Shown in pieces: positions 6,120-14,241 of a stretch of DNA of 18,425 nt (position 1 is its first letter; each line of letters begins with the position of its first letter). The notes under the pieces are model-generated. The model saw nothing but the letters and a program-made list of their open reading frames with translations, was not told the origin of the DNA and did not search any database. Origin of the DNA: Methanosarcinales archaeon (GTDB taxonomy: Archaea > Halobacteriota > Methanosarcinia > Methanosarcinales > Methanocomedenaceae); assembly GCA_023136155.1 (NCBI GenBank), contig JAGLRT010000022.1:1-18425 (forward strand), read 5' to 3'. The translations under genes were made by a program, and so were the position numbers.

Positions 6120-6586
6120 ACCTGAATGACTATAAGAATAAACAGGATTTTAAGGCAACTGACGAATCTTGTGAAACTAAAAGCATGGCTGAAGACACAA
6201 CTCAAGGGAATATTTATGTAATTCAGGAGCACGATTCCAGCAAACTGCACTATGATCTGCGGCTTCAGTTCGGGGATGTGTTGCGCAGTTGGGCAGTACC
6301 CAAAGAACCGTCCACAGAGGTAGGCGTGAAAAGGCTGGCAATACCTACTGAAGACCACCACCTGTCATATGCTGGGTTCGAAGGGGTGATTCCTGAGGGG
6401 CATTACGGTGCCGGTACGGTGAAGATATGGGATAAAGGGACTTTCGAGCTTCTGGAAGGGGATGACAAACAGGGTAAGGTTATCTTCAGGATTGAAGGAA
6501 AGCGACTATCAGGCGTGTACTGCCTTATCAAGACTAGGGGCCTGGGCAGCAAAGAACAGTGGTTGTTTTTCATGAAAAAGGAATGA
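6116..6586 (+). CDS. Stand-alone LigD-type DNA 3'-phosphoesterase
   Basis: The 156-residue protein matches the LigD_N/3'-phosphoesterase domain (PF13298), which trims 3' ribonucleotides and 3' phosphates during end repair. The signature EHDSSKLHYDLRL (38-50) gives metal ligands H39, H45 and D47 with the known H-x5-H-x-D spacing, plus R49. EDHHLSYAGFEG (79-90), VIPEGHYGAG (91-100) and the final KTRG...WLFFMKK follow. In bacteria this domain is fused to ligase and polymerase domains; here it stands alone, as in several archaea. The first 25 residues are polar and not conserved. The ATG at 6116 overlaps the nth stop (ATGA) with AAGGGA upstream; a TTG at 6095 is less likely. The nth linkage suggests a DNA-repair unit. 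Confidence 0.88.
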   Translation: MNLNDYKNKQDFKATDESCETKSMAEDTTQGNIYVIQEHDSSKLHYDLRLQFGDVLRSWAVPKEPSTEVGVKRLAIPTEDHHLSYAGFEGVIPEGHYGAGTVKIWDKGTFELLEGDDKQGKVIFRIEGKRLSGVYCLIKTRGLGSKEQWLFFMKKE

Positions 6587-6602
6587 GGTTCACTTTTAGT
6601 AA

Positions 6603-6613
6603 ATCATATATAA
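6603..6613 (+). promoter_or_regulatory. TATA box of the ferredoxin gene
   Basis: ATCATATATAA lies about 76 bp before the ferredoxin start and would place transcription near 6637, giving a leader of about 50 nt ending in GGAGGT. It follows the phosphoesterase stop closely, so the ferredoxin is likely a separate unit. Confidence 0.5.
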
Positions 6614-6688
6614 GAAGTGGTTTAATGTGTTTTTACGGAGTAAAACCTTTCGGGTTATGATTAATATTGTAGTGGAGGTATGAACATT

Positions 6689-6901
6689 ATGGCCATAAAA
6701 AAGTACGAAGCTGACGGCATTACCATTGAAATAGACCTTGACAAATGTGTTGGTGCTGGTGAATGTGTGGATGTATGCCCTGTTGAAGTTTTTGAACTGG
6801 TGGACGACAAAGCGATAGCATCAAATGTAAAAGAGTGCACCGAATGCTGCCTGTGCGTGGACTCATGCCCTGCCAGTGCTATAACTCATAGTTCCTGTTA
6901 A
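6689..6901 (+). CDS. Ferredoxin, one full and one altered Fe-S motif
   Basis: The 70-residue electron carrier has two ferredoxin repeats. Motif 1 is C20-V-G-A-G-E-C26-V-D-V-C30-P, with Ala23 where the second cysteine should be. Motif 2 (C50, C53, C56, C60-P) is complete, with an extra C54 and a terminal C70. A missing second cysteine in motif 1 usually means that site holds a [3Fe-4S] cluster, so this may be a 7Fe-type ferredoxin; that is inference. ATG 6689 was chosen over ATG 6680 because GGAGGT (6674-6679) is nine bases from it and only zero from the other. No partner enzyme is encoded next to it; moeA follows 128 bp later. Confidence 0.9.
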   Translation: MAIKKYEADGITIEIDLDKCVGAGECVDVCPVEVFELVDDKAIASNVKECTECCLCVDSCPASAITHSSC

Positions 6902-6978
6902 CACCAACCTGAAAACCTGCCGCACTACCAGCAGGATTACACGTGAGTAGTAATATTGATGAGATGAGTCCCACTACT

Positions 6979-6995
6979 TTTCATATAGTTTTATG
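6979..6995 (+). promoter_or_regulatory. Possible moeA promoter
   Basis: TTCATATAGTTTTATG is TATA-like and lies about 42 bp before the moeA ATG. Upstream are two small inverted repeats: CCTGC/GCAGG (6916-6920, 6931-6935) and AGTAGT/ACTACT (6946-6951, 6973-6978). These could end the ferredoxin transcript or bind a regulator. The evidence is weak. Confidence 0.3.
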
Positions 6996-7029
6996 TGTAC
7001 TGGCTGTATAGGTACTCCAGGGTTTTAGT

Positions 7030-8943
7030 ATGGAACGAAAAGAGTTCAGGGAACTTACCTCTTCACAGGATGCCAGGCGTATTATCAGCCAGATACCATT
7101 GCTGCCAGACATTATTGAATTAAATCTTACCCAGGCAAATGGATGTGTACTGGCCAGTGACATTATTGCCGGTGTGGATGTGCCGGGTTTTGATCGTGCT
7201 TCAATGGACGGTTATGCTGTGCGTGCAAAGGATACTTACCCGGCACGTGAGGACAGACCGGTTAAATTGGAACTGGCTGGCAAGGTCGAAACAGGATACC
7301 TTCCAGAAGTCATAGTGGGTGACAGTACAGCCGTAGAAATATCTACCGGTGCTATGATGCCTGTGGGTGCTGATGCTGTTGTGATGGTGGAATACACCAG
7401 GCAGGATGGTACGAACATCGATATCTTGCGCCCCGTATCTATTAATGAAAATATCATCCATGCAGGGTCAGATATCATGGTGGGTGAGAGGGTGCTGGAG
7501 GCTGGTACAAGATTAACATCAAGAGAGATCGGTGTACTGGCTGCCGTTGGTATGGAGCAAATACCAGCTAAAAACCTGATCGTTGGTATCATATCTACCG
7601 GCAGTGAACTTGTTGAACTGAGTGCTCAACTGACAATAGGTACGGTATATGACATTAATTCTTACTCGCTGGGGGCAGCAGTCAGTGAATGCGGCGGTAG
7701 TGTAAAACATTACGGCATTGTCAAAGACCACCGTCCTGATATGGAAAAAATACTTACCAGGGCTGTGAATGAATGCCACCTGGTGCTCACTTCGGGTAGT
7801 ACTTCTGCAGGTGTGGGTGATGTGATGTACCATATCATAGCAGAGCAGGGTGAATTACTTCTTCACGGTATCGACATAAAACCTGGAAAGCCGGTGATTA
7901 TCGGTATGATAAATGGCACACCTGTATTCGGTCTGCCTGGTTACCCCACCTCCGCCCTTACCATTTTCAACGAATTTGCCGCACCTCTTATCCGTTCTAC
8001 CCTGGGTTTATTCGGTTCAAGTTTAAAGGTCAAGGCACACCTTGCAGTGGATTTCCACTCAGCAGGCAGGCGACAGCTTCTGCCTGTAGGACTTGTCAGG
8101 GGAATGGCATACCCGGTCGATAAAGGTTCAGGAGCCATAACCACACTTGCACGTGCAGATGGTTTTATTGAGATAGAACCACAGGTGGAAATGCTTGGGG
8201 CAGGCGAAGAAGTAGAAGTGACCATGATAGGGGATGTAAAGGCACCCGATGTTCTCTTTATAGGCAGTCACTGTCTGGGCTTTGAGGATTTGATGTGGCT
8301 TTTGCCATTCAATGTGAGGTTAATAAATACGGGCAGTACCGGCGGGCTGGTCGCAGTAAGGGATGGTATAGCCGATATGGCAGGTGTGCATCTGCTCGAT
8401 GATGCAGGCAAATACAACATTTCATTCATGAAAAATTTTGGTATGGAAAATGCTGTGCTTGTCAAGGGCTACCTGAGGGAGCAGGGACTTATCATAAGAC
8501 CGGATAGCTCCATTCGGGGATTTGAGGACATTACGGTAGCCAGGTTCATCAACCGTACACCGGGTTCGGGTACCAGGGTGCTCACTGATATGAAACTTCG
8601 CGAACTGTCAACAGCATTGGGAGTAGGATTTGAAGAGTTGTGTGCCTCAATTAAGGGTTATGATACGCAGGCCAGGACACATAGTGCAGTTGCGGCTGCT
8701 GTCAAGCTGGACAGAGCCGATGTAGGCATAGGTATCAGGTCAGCTGCCCAATTCAATGGCCTGAATTTCATCCATCTTGCAGACGAAGAATATGATTTTG
8801 TTGTCAAAAAGGAATTTATTAAGAGCAGTATGGGAAAGGTCTTCCTGGATGTGCTGCAAAGCAAGGAATTCAGCAACAGTCTACCTGATGGTATTAAAAC
8901 GTATATGCGAACCGGTGAAATAGTAAGTTCGGCTCACGTATAA
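7030..8943 (+). CDS. moeA: MoeA molybdopterin molybdenumtransferase fused to molybdate-binding-like domain
   Basis: MoeA inserts molybdate or tungstate into adenylylated molybdopterin to finish the metal cofactor. Residues 1-180 are MoeA N-terminal with DRASMDGYA (55-63). Residues 184-320 are the MoCF-binding fold with TSGSTSAGVGD (254-264), PGKP (285-288) and GLPGYPTSA (301-309). Residues 330-402 are the MoeA C-terminal domain. Residues 406-637 are a periplasmic-binding-protein-like domain of the COG1910 type, with PDVLFIGSHCLGFEDL at its start and TPGSGTRVL (about 510-518) as a typical anion-binding loop. There is no signal peptide, so the binding domain is cytoplasmic. It may sense or deliver the oxyanion to MoeA. 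This fusion is known in archaea. No strong ribosome binding site is visible before the ATG. The 3' end overlaps a convergent small ORF by 10 bp. Confidence 0.92.
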   Translation: MERKEFRELTSSQDARRIISQIPLLPDIIELNLTQANGCVLASDIIAGVDVPGFDRASMDGYAVRAKDTYPAREDRPVKLELAGKVETGYLPEVIVGDSTAVEISTGAMMPVGADAVVMVEYTRQDGTNIDILRPVSINENIIHAGSDIMVGERVLEAGTRLTSREIGVLAAVGMEQIPAKNLIVGIISTGSELVELSAQLTIGTVYDINSYSLGAAVSECGGSVKHYGIVKDHRPDMEKILTRAVNECHLVLTSGSTSAGVGDVMYHIIAEQGELLLHGIDIKPGKPVIIGMINGTPVFGLPGYPTSALTIFNEFAAPLIRSTLGLFGSSLKVKAHLAVDFHSAGRRQLLPVGLVRGMAYPVDKGSGAITTLARADGFIEIEPQVEMLGAGEEVEVTMIGDVKAPDVLFIGSHCLGFEDLMWLLPFNVRLINTGSTGGLVAVRDGIADMAGVHLLDDAGKYNISFMKNFGMENAVLVKGYLREQGLIIRPDSSIRGFEDITVARFINRTPGSGTRVLTDMKLRELSTALGVGFEELCASIKGYDTQARTHSAVAAAVKLDRADVGIGIRSAAQFNGLNFIHLADEEYDFVVKKEFIKSSMGKVFLDVLQSKEFSNSLPDGIKTYMRTGEIVSSAHV

Positions 8944-9074
8944 AACCAGAGATATGCCATAATCCCATACCCCAGTACCAACATCCACAGAGATATAAGC
9001 CAAAAATAGCGAAGAAAGAAAGCCCGGGTTTCAGGCTCACTCAACTTTATAATAACTCTTTCTTTCAATTGCAT
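8934..9074 (-). CDS. Small one-helix membrane protein, possible ATP synthase subunit G
   Basis: A 46-codon ORF begins with ATG at 9074 and ends with TGA at 8934-8936. It has a charged N-terminus (MQLKERVIIKLSEPETR), then a continuous aromatic and hydrophobic segment including FWLISLWMLVLGYGIMAYLW, ending in a short tail. It lies 37 bp after ahaD on the same strand and overlaps the 3' end of moeA by 10 bp. Methanosarcina carries a small gene called ahaG at this place after ahaD; by position this is a candidate equivalent, but I cannot confirm similarity. No clear ribosome binding site is visible. The membrane-protein composition is too coherent for chance, though the ORF is short. Confidence 0.55.
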   Translation of the reverse strand: MQLKERVIIKLSEPETRAFFLRYFWLISLWMLVLGYGIMAYLWFYT

Positions 9075-9111
9075 CTACACGATAGAATAACCGGATGATA
9101 TATCACAATAT

Positions 9112-9729
9112 CTAAGATTTAATGCGTTTGAGCCTGAAAGTGTTTTCCCGCTCCATCTCATCCAGTCGCAGAATGATAAAGTCCCTGGCCTCGCTAAGCT
9201 CAGGTATTACTTTAAATTCCAGGGCGTTCACCCTACGCTTGGTCTTCTCGATCTCATCCAACAATTTCTTGATAGTGGTCTCAATCTCAGCAGCCAGGAT
9301 TATTTTCTCAACCAGTATTTCATAGGCATCAGCAGCTTCATCTATCCGGCTGCTGGTCCCTATGATACCATATCCTCTTTCGTTTAGTGACTTTCTAACG
9401 CTACTGGACTCTATCTTTGGGACTACAACACCCATTACGTTCTTGCTCTCAACTTCCAGTTGAGGGGAATCCTTGAAAGAAAAGGCAGTGGATCTAACAG
9501 TCACAATACCTTCCACAGCCTTGGCTACATTAATCTTTTCAGTTGCGACATTGAAATTAACATCAAGTTCTGCCCGTACCGATTTAGCCTTTTCAAGCAC
9601 TTCAAAGAACTCCAGGATAAGGCCGTCCCGCTTCATCTTGAGAATTTTGTATCCACTCTCAGATAGCTTAATCTTTCTTTTCAGTTCTATGAGTTCTGAA
9701 CGTGTGGGTTTAATGTCCTGTACAGCCAA
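9112..9729 (-). CDS. ahaD: A-type ATP synthase subunit D (central stalk)
   Basis: Subunit D is the coiled-coil axle that turns inside the A3B3 head. The 205 residues begin with the family signature IKPTRSELIELKRKIKLSESGYKLL-like stretch (residues 6-30) and end in a second long helix rich in Lys, Arg and Glu (about 145-200). Length is usual. The start is TTG at 9729, supported by GGGAGG eight bases upstream on the minus strand; no ATG fits. It lies 24 bp after ahaB and is the last recognised ATPase gene of the operon. The stop is TAG, followed three codons later by TGA. Confidence 0.95.
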   Translation of the reverse strand: MAVQDIKPTRSELIELKRKIKLSESGYKILKMKRDGLILEFFEVLEKAKSVRAELDVNFNVATEKINVAKAVEGIVTVRSTAFSFKDSPQLEVESKNVMGVVVPKIESSSVRKSLNERGYGIIGTSSRIDEAADAYEILVEKIILAAEIETTIKKLLDEIEKTKRRVNALEFKVIPELSEARDFIILRLDEMERENTFRLKRIKS

Positions 9730-9753
9730 TGTATTGCCCTCCCAAAATCCACT

Positions 9754-11130
9754 TTATTTCTTGTGTGCTGGATGGTATTTTTCAATAAACTTGGTATCAA
9801 CCCTGACCAGCAGTGACTCTGGAAGTTCGGACAGCATGTCCCATGCGATACTAAGTGTGGTTTCGATATCCCTGTCTTCATCCACACCCTGGCGCACGAA
9901 CCTGTCCTCGAACAGATCAGCAAATTCCAGCAGTTTTTTATCCCTGTCAGACAGAGCATCCTTACCCACAATGGCTACCAGGCCACGCAGGTCCTTACCC
10001 TCGGCATAAGCTGCATACATCTGGTCAGATACTGCCTTATGGTCATCTCTGGTACGTCCTTCACCAATACCGCTGTTCATAAGCCGGCTAAGAGATGGCA
10101 GCACATTGATAGGCGGATAAATACCTTTCCTGTGCAGTTCCCTTGATATGACTATCTGGCCTTCGGTGATATAACCACTAAGGTCTGGAATTGGGTGAGT
10201 AATGTCATCGCCGGGCATACTCAGGATACTGAACTGTGTCACAGATCCTTTTCTGCCTTTGATCACGCCAGCCCTCTCATATAAACTGGCCAAGTCAGTA
10301 TACATATAGCCTGGATAACCTCGCCGACCAGGTACCTCTTCCCTGGCTGCACCCATCTGTCTCAGTGCTTCACAGTAGTTGGTGATGTCAGTAAGTATGA
10401 CCAGCACATGCATATCGTGTTCGTATGCCAGGTATTCAGCTGCAGTAAGTGCCATTCTTGGTGTGATAAGCCGCTCCACAGCAGGGTCATTGGCAAGGTT
10501 TAAGAAAACTACTGCCCGCTCAAGTGCACCTGTGCGCTCGAAATCCTGCATGAAATACTGGGCTTCCTCATTAGTGATACCCATAGCTGCAAACACTACA
10601 GCAAAATCCTCTTCACTGCCAGGCACTTTAGACTGTCTGGCTATCTGCAGTGCAATCTCGTTATGAGGCAGACCTGAACCAGAGAAAATTGGGAGTTTCT
10701 GTCCTCGCACCAGAGTATTGGTACCGTCAATAGTACTGATACCGGTCTGGATGAAATCTTCTGGTGGCATCCTTGAGAACGGGTTTATGGCCGCACCATT
10801 AATATCAAGCCTGTCTTCGGGTATGATGCGGGGACCGCCATCCAGGGGCTCACCTGAACCGGATAATATCCTGCCCAACATATCTTTAGACACTGGCAGT
10901 TTGATGGTCTCACCTGTGAACCTGACACCAGATTCCTTGTTCAGACCACCGGTACCTTCGAACACCTGTACCACTACTTTATCGTGGGAGGTATCCAATA
11001 CCTGACCGCGTTTTGTAGAACCGTCAGGCAGAGTGATGTTCACCAATTCATTGTAACTTACAGGCTCTGTTTTCTCAAGGAATATGAGCGGGCCTGCAAT
11101 CTCTGTGATTGTCTTATACTCTTTTGTCAC
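9754..11130 (-). CDS. ahaB: A-type ATP synthase subunit B (regulatory, non-catalytic)
   Basis: Subunit B alternates with A in the A3B3 head and binds nucleotide without catalysis. From GTG 11130 it has 458 residues, the family length, beginning TKEYKTITEIAGPLIFLEK. Strong motifs include SGSGEPLDGGPR, QTGISTIDGTNTLVRGQKLP, MGAAREEVPGRRGYPGYMY and PPINVLPSLSRLMNSG. As expected for B, there is no Walker A lysine motif. The frame continues upstream to 11172, but GTG 11130 sits one base after the ahaA stop with a GAGGGGG binding site nine bases before it, and matches family starts. That points to translational coupling with ahaA. Confidence 0.97.
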   Translation of the reverse strand: MTKEYKTITEIAGPLIFLEKTEPVSYNELVNITLPDGSTKRGQVLDTSHDKVVVQVFEGTGGLNKESGVRFTGETIKLPVSKDMLGRILSGSGEPLDGGPRIIPEDRLDINGAAINPFSRMPPEDFIQTGISTIDGTNTLVRGQKLPIFSGSGLPHNEIALQIARQSKVPGSEEDFAVVFAAMGITNEEAQYFMQDFERTGALERAVVFLNLANDPAVERLITPRMALTAAEYLAYEHDMHVLVILTDITNYCEALRQMGAAREEVPGRRGYPGYMYTDLASLYERAGVIKGRKGSVTQFSILSMPGDDITHPIPDLSGYITEGQIVISRELHRKGIYPPINVLPSLSRLMNSGIGEGRTRDDHKAVSDQMYAAYAEGKDLRGLVAIVGKDALSDRDKKLLEFADLFEDRFVRQGVDEDRDIETTLSIAWDMLSELPESLLVRVDTKFIEKYHPAHKK

Positions 11131-11131
11131 T

Positions 11132-12901
11132 TCACTCAGCCCCCTCTGAAACATTTGAGGAATAATTATCACTCTTTAGTGAATCGAACTCTTTATCCAT
11201 ATTATCTAATACAACCTTTAGCGAGCTATCAAAGTCATCATCAAACCTGACCTTTGACAATTCATCCTTGGATTGCAGTTTAATGATATCATTAATCATG
11301 ACACCTGAATCCAATGCTACTTGGGCCTTATCCCCAAATTTCTGGATAGTATCTAACAATTTAAACTGCCTGTCCATGGGACAGAACGTATCAACTGGAT
11401 GGAAGGCGTTCTGCTGCAGGAATATTTCTCTGATAAGCCTTGTGATTTCCAGTGTCAACTGCTGGTCTGGTGGGAGTGCATCCGAACCAACCAACTGGAC
11501 AATATCCTGTAGTTCTGATTCTTGCTGGAGCAGGTCCATTGCATTGTCCCTTAATTTGACCCATTCCGTGGAAACATTTTCATTGTACCAATCAGTTAGT
11601 CCTTTGGTGTACAAGCTGTAACTATTAAGCCAGTTAATAGACGGGAAATGCCGTCTTTGGGCAAGTTTCGCATCCAGAGCCCAGAAAACTTTAACGATAC
11701 GCAGGGTATTTTGGGTAACTGGCTCAGAGAAATCGCCGCCAGGTGGGGATACTGCCCCGATAATGGTAATAGAGCCTCCGAGTCCGTTCAGGGATTCAAC
11801 CCGGCCTGCACGCTCATAGAATTCGCTTAGACGAGCTGACAGGTATGCAGGATAACCTTCTTCTCCTGGCATCTCTTCCAGCCTTGATGAAATCTCTCGC
11901 ATGGCTTCGGCCCATCTGCTGGTACTGTCAGCCATCAATGATACATCATAACCCATATCTCTGTAATATTCGGCAATAGTGATGCCAGTATAAACGCTGG
12001 CTTCCCTGGCCGCTACGGGCATGTTGCTGGTATTGGCTATAAGCACGGTCCGCTCCATCAACGGCCTGCCGGTTTTTGGGTCTTCCAGTTCAGGGAACTC
12101 GGTAAGCACATCTGCCATCTCGTTACCCCTCTCACCGCAACCGATATAGACCACAATCTCAGTATCACTCCATTTAGCAAGCTGCTGCTGGGTAACAGTT
12201 TTACCGCTCCCGAAAGGACCGGGAATGGCTGCCGTCCCTCCCTTGGCGACAGGGAACAGGCCGTCAAGAATACGCTGTCCGGTTATAAGCGGTACATTTG
12301 GTGTAAGTTTTATATTCACAGGTCTGGGCAACCGCACAGGCCATTTCTGCATCATCTGTATTTCGGTGCCGTCAGTAAGTGTACATACAGTATCCAACAC
12401 TGTGAATTTACCACTCTTTATCTCATCCACGGTGCCTGATAATTTAGGTGGAACCATAATACGGTGCTCTACATTGGGTGTTTCCTGTACGGTACCTATC
12501 ACAACACCGCCAGATACCTTATCACCGGCATTTACAACAGATTTGAATTCCCATAGTTTCTCATGGTCAAGACCATCAGCTGTCACCCCACGTTCAATAA
12601 AATCGCCCATCTTATCCTTAAGGATAGGCAATGGGCGCTGAATACCGTCATATATACTTTCAATAAGTCCGGGACCGAGTTCAACTGACAGAGGCATACC
12701 CGTATTTTCAACAGGTTCTCCAGGTCTTATACCAGCTGTTTCTTCATACACCTGGACAATAGACTTGTCCTTCTCTATTCCAATAACCTCTCCCATGAGG
12801 CCTTCATTCCCGATTTTTACAACATCATACATACTGGTATTGATGCCCTGGACAGTAACTACTGGTCCAGATATTCTAAAAATTTCTCCATTTGTTACCA
12901 A
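11132..12901 (-). CDS. ahaA: A-type ATP synthase subunit A (catalytic)
   Basis: Subunit A makes or hydrolyses ATP in the membrane-peripheral head. The 589 residues show the beta-barrel start GEIFRISGPVVTV (5-17), the family 'bulge' domain around 115-190 with QKWPVR (185-190), Walker A GPFGSGKT (228-235), GCGERGNE (254-261) with the catalytic glutamate, SRWAEAMREISSRLEEMPGE in the middle, and SPPGGDFSEPVT. The C-terminus has a Ser/Asp/Lys-rich tail. The start is TTG at 12901, which overlaps the ahaF stop by 7 bp; AGGTG lies about eight bases upstream, inside ahaF. No intein is present. Confidence 0.97.
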   Translation of the reverse strand: MVTNGEIFRISGPVVTVQGINTSMYDVVKIGNEGLMGEVIGIEKDKSIVQVYEETAGIRPGEPVENTGMPLSVELGPGLIESIYDGIQRPLPILKDKMGDFIERGVTADGLDHEKLWEFKSVVNAGDKVSGGVVIGTVQETPNVEHRIMVPPKLSGTVDEIKSGKFTVLDTVCTLTDGTEIQMMQKWPVRLPRPVNIKLTPNVPLITGQRILDGLFPVAKGGTAAIPGPFGSGKTVTQQQLAKWSDTEIVVYIGCGERGNEMADVLTEFPELEDPKTGRPLMERTVLIANTSNMPVAAREASVYTGITIAEYYRDMGYDVSLMADSTSRWAEAMREISSRLEEMPGEEGYPAYLSARLSEFYERAGRVESLNGLGGSITIIGAVSPPGGDFSEPVTQNTLRIVKVFWALDAKLAQRRHFPSINWLNSYSLYTKGLTDWYNENVSTEWVKLRDNAMDLLQQESELQDIVQLVGSDALPPDQQLTLEITRLIREIFLQQNAFHPVDTFCPMDRQFKLLDTIQKFGDKAQVALDSGVMINDIIKLQSKDELSKVRFDDDFDSSLKVVLDNMDKEFDSLKSDNYSSNVSEGAE

Positions 12902-13194
12902 AGATCAACACCTACTGCTTGTTTAATTTTATCTCTTAAATTTGAACTCTCACCCGCACCACCAAGTGCTATAGTGGTGGGTGTGACCATTTCGTCCAGC
13001 ATTATCCTGAACTGTTCTGGCAAACTGGCCAGATCATCATTATGTATAACTAAAACCCCAACTTCACGTTCTTCAAGTACATTCTGTAAAGCAGGCACGA
13101 GGTCGTCTGTTCCTTTTGTCTCGTAAATCTTTTTTATACCTGCAAGCCTGAAACCTGTGGTAAAATCACTGTCCCCGATTACTGCAATTTCCAT
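12895..13194 (-). CDS. ahaF: A-type ATP synthase subunit F (central stalk)
   Basis: Subunit F binds D at the base of the head and helps the rotor. The 99 residues begin MEIAVIGDSDFTTGFRLAGI, the family hallmark, and show the VLVIHNDDLASLP stretch (about 48-60) of the Rossmann-like fold. Length is normal. It starts two bases after the ahaC stop and its 3' end overlaps the ahaA start. Confidence 0.95.
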   Translation of the reverse strand: MEIAVIGDSDFTTGFRLAGIKKIYETKGTDDLVPALQNVLEEREVGVLVIHNDDLASLPEQFRIMLDEMVTPTTIALGGAGESSNLRDKIKQAVGVDLW

Positions 13195-13196
13195 AT

Positions 13197-14234
13197 TTAC
13201 ATCACCAGATGTTTTCTTATAATTTCATCAGGCAGTTTTACCTTCTTACCCCGCACAATGGTCCTTATGTTGTTTATTTCCATGTTCTTCCTGAGCATAT
13301 AATCGTATATGGGAAGAATCGAAAGTGGATAATAATGTGAAACCCTGGATGCATATCCCATTGCATATTTGTCCAGTAGGGCTTCCACATCCATAAGAGA
13401 GGTCATATCCTCACTTACCACTTCAGAAATTTCAGACCAATATGAGTAATCTTCAAGTCCTTTCAGAAAATCAGACCATGGGAGAGATGACATCCTATTT
13501 AAATCTCCACTCTTAAATTCCATACCGCCAGGTATCAGCAATTCAAAGATATCATCCTTCACGAGACCAGCCTTCTTGGTCCTGAAAAGAGTTTTAAGAT
13601 TCTTAAGGTCAATCTCGGTCTTGATATATTTAAGACTCAGTTTTTCGCCTTTTGATTTGCCGATGGATGCCAGCAATCTTGAATAATATATCTTGTCAAG
13701 TTCGTTTTCAATAGCTGACAGTTCACCACCATCATAATCTGCAATTGCAGCATAATAAGGTGAGTTTGCAAGAGCGGTCTTAATATCGTCAATGGATTCC
13801 ATATTGGCTATGGAAGTAAGTTCGCGGTAACCCAGCTGCCCTGCCGCCACCACAGCGTCCAGTATTTCCTGGGCCTGAGCCCCATAATATTTTCCTCTCA
13901 GGATAGTCTTGATATTCCAGATGTCCCAGTGTCTTAAATATTCTGTAATCAGAAAATTTGGTTCATCCTGGGATACGCGTAATAATTTTCGATATGTTCT
14001 GGCCAGATTCTGGTTAAGTGCATGTTCCAGCAGGTCGAGTCCGCTGTATTTCTGGGCAAGTTCATCCACATCCTGCTTGTATTCTGACTCTCCTATTAAG
14101 CGTGTTATTTCGGGAATGTCCATGTTCATCAGTTTAGGGTAAACTTCCCGGGGGAATAATTTACTTTTCATAGCCCTTACCCTGGCCGTGATGTACGGAT
14201 ATTTTTTACTGCCCCGCCTGATCAAGAATGACAT
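13197..14234 (-). CDS. ahaC: A-type ATP synthase subunit C (rotor-stalk connector)
   Basis: Subunit C links the central stalk (D-F) to the proteolipid ring. From ATG 14234 it has 345 residues. Family features include YPYITARVRAMKSKLFP near the N-terminus, a repeated three-fold helical layout with the segment NIKTILRGKYYG, and LKNLKTLFRTKK and NIRTIVRGKK as later copies of the same motif. The frame extends to a TTG at 14249, but ATG 14234 is preferred because GGTGAGG, which overlaps the ahaE stop, lies just upstream. The gene is soluble and well conserved in place between E and F. Confidence 0.94.
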   Translation of the reverse strand: MSFLIRRGSKKYPYITARVRAMKSKLFPREVYPKLMNMDIPEITRLIGESEYKQDVDELAQKYSGLDLLEHALNQNLARTYRKLLRVSQDEPNFLITEYLRHWDIWNIKTILRGKYYGAQAQEILDAVVAAGQLGYRELTSIANMESIDDIKTALANSPYYAAIADYDGGELSAIENELDKIYYSRLLASIGKSKGEKLSLKYIKTEIDLKNLKTLFRTKKAGLVKDDIFELLIPGGMEFKSGDLNRMSSLPWSDFLKGLEDYSYWSEISEVVSEDMTSLMDVEALLDKYAMGYASRVSHYYPLSILPIYDYMLRKNMEINNIRTIVRGKKVKLPDEIIRKHLVM

Positions 14235-14241
14235 GAACACC

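Noticed and set aside
6902..7029. Molybdenum-cofactor riboswitch upstream of moeA
   Set aside because: Only small inverted repeats are present; the interval is short and I see none of the larger fold expected of that class, which is known from bacteria.
9112..9114. TAG at the end of ahaD as a possible pyrrolysine codon
   Set aside because: The frame ends at TGA after two more codons and the protein is already full length, so TAG acts as a stop.
9473..10009. 178-codon plus-strand open frame opposite ahaD and ahaB
   Set aside because: Ser/Leu-rich reverse translation of conserved ATPase genes, with no motif.
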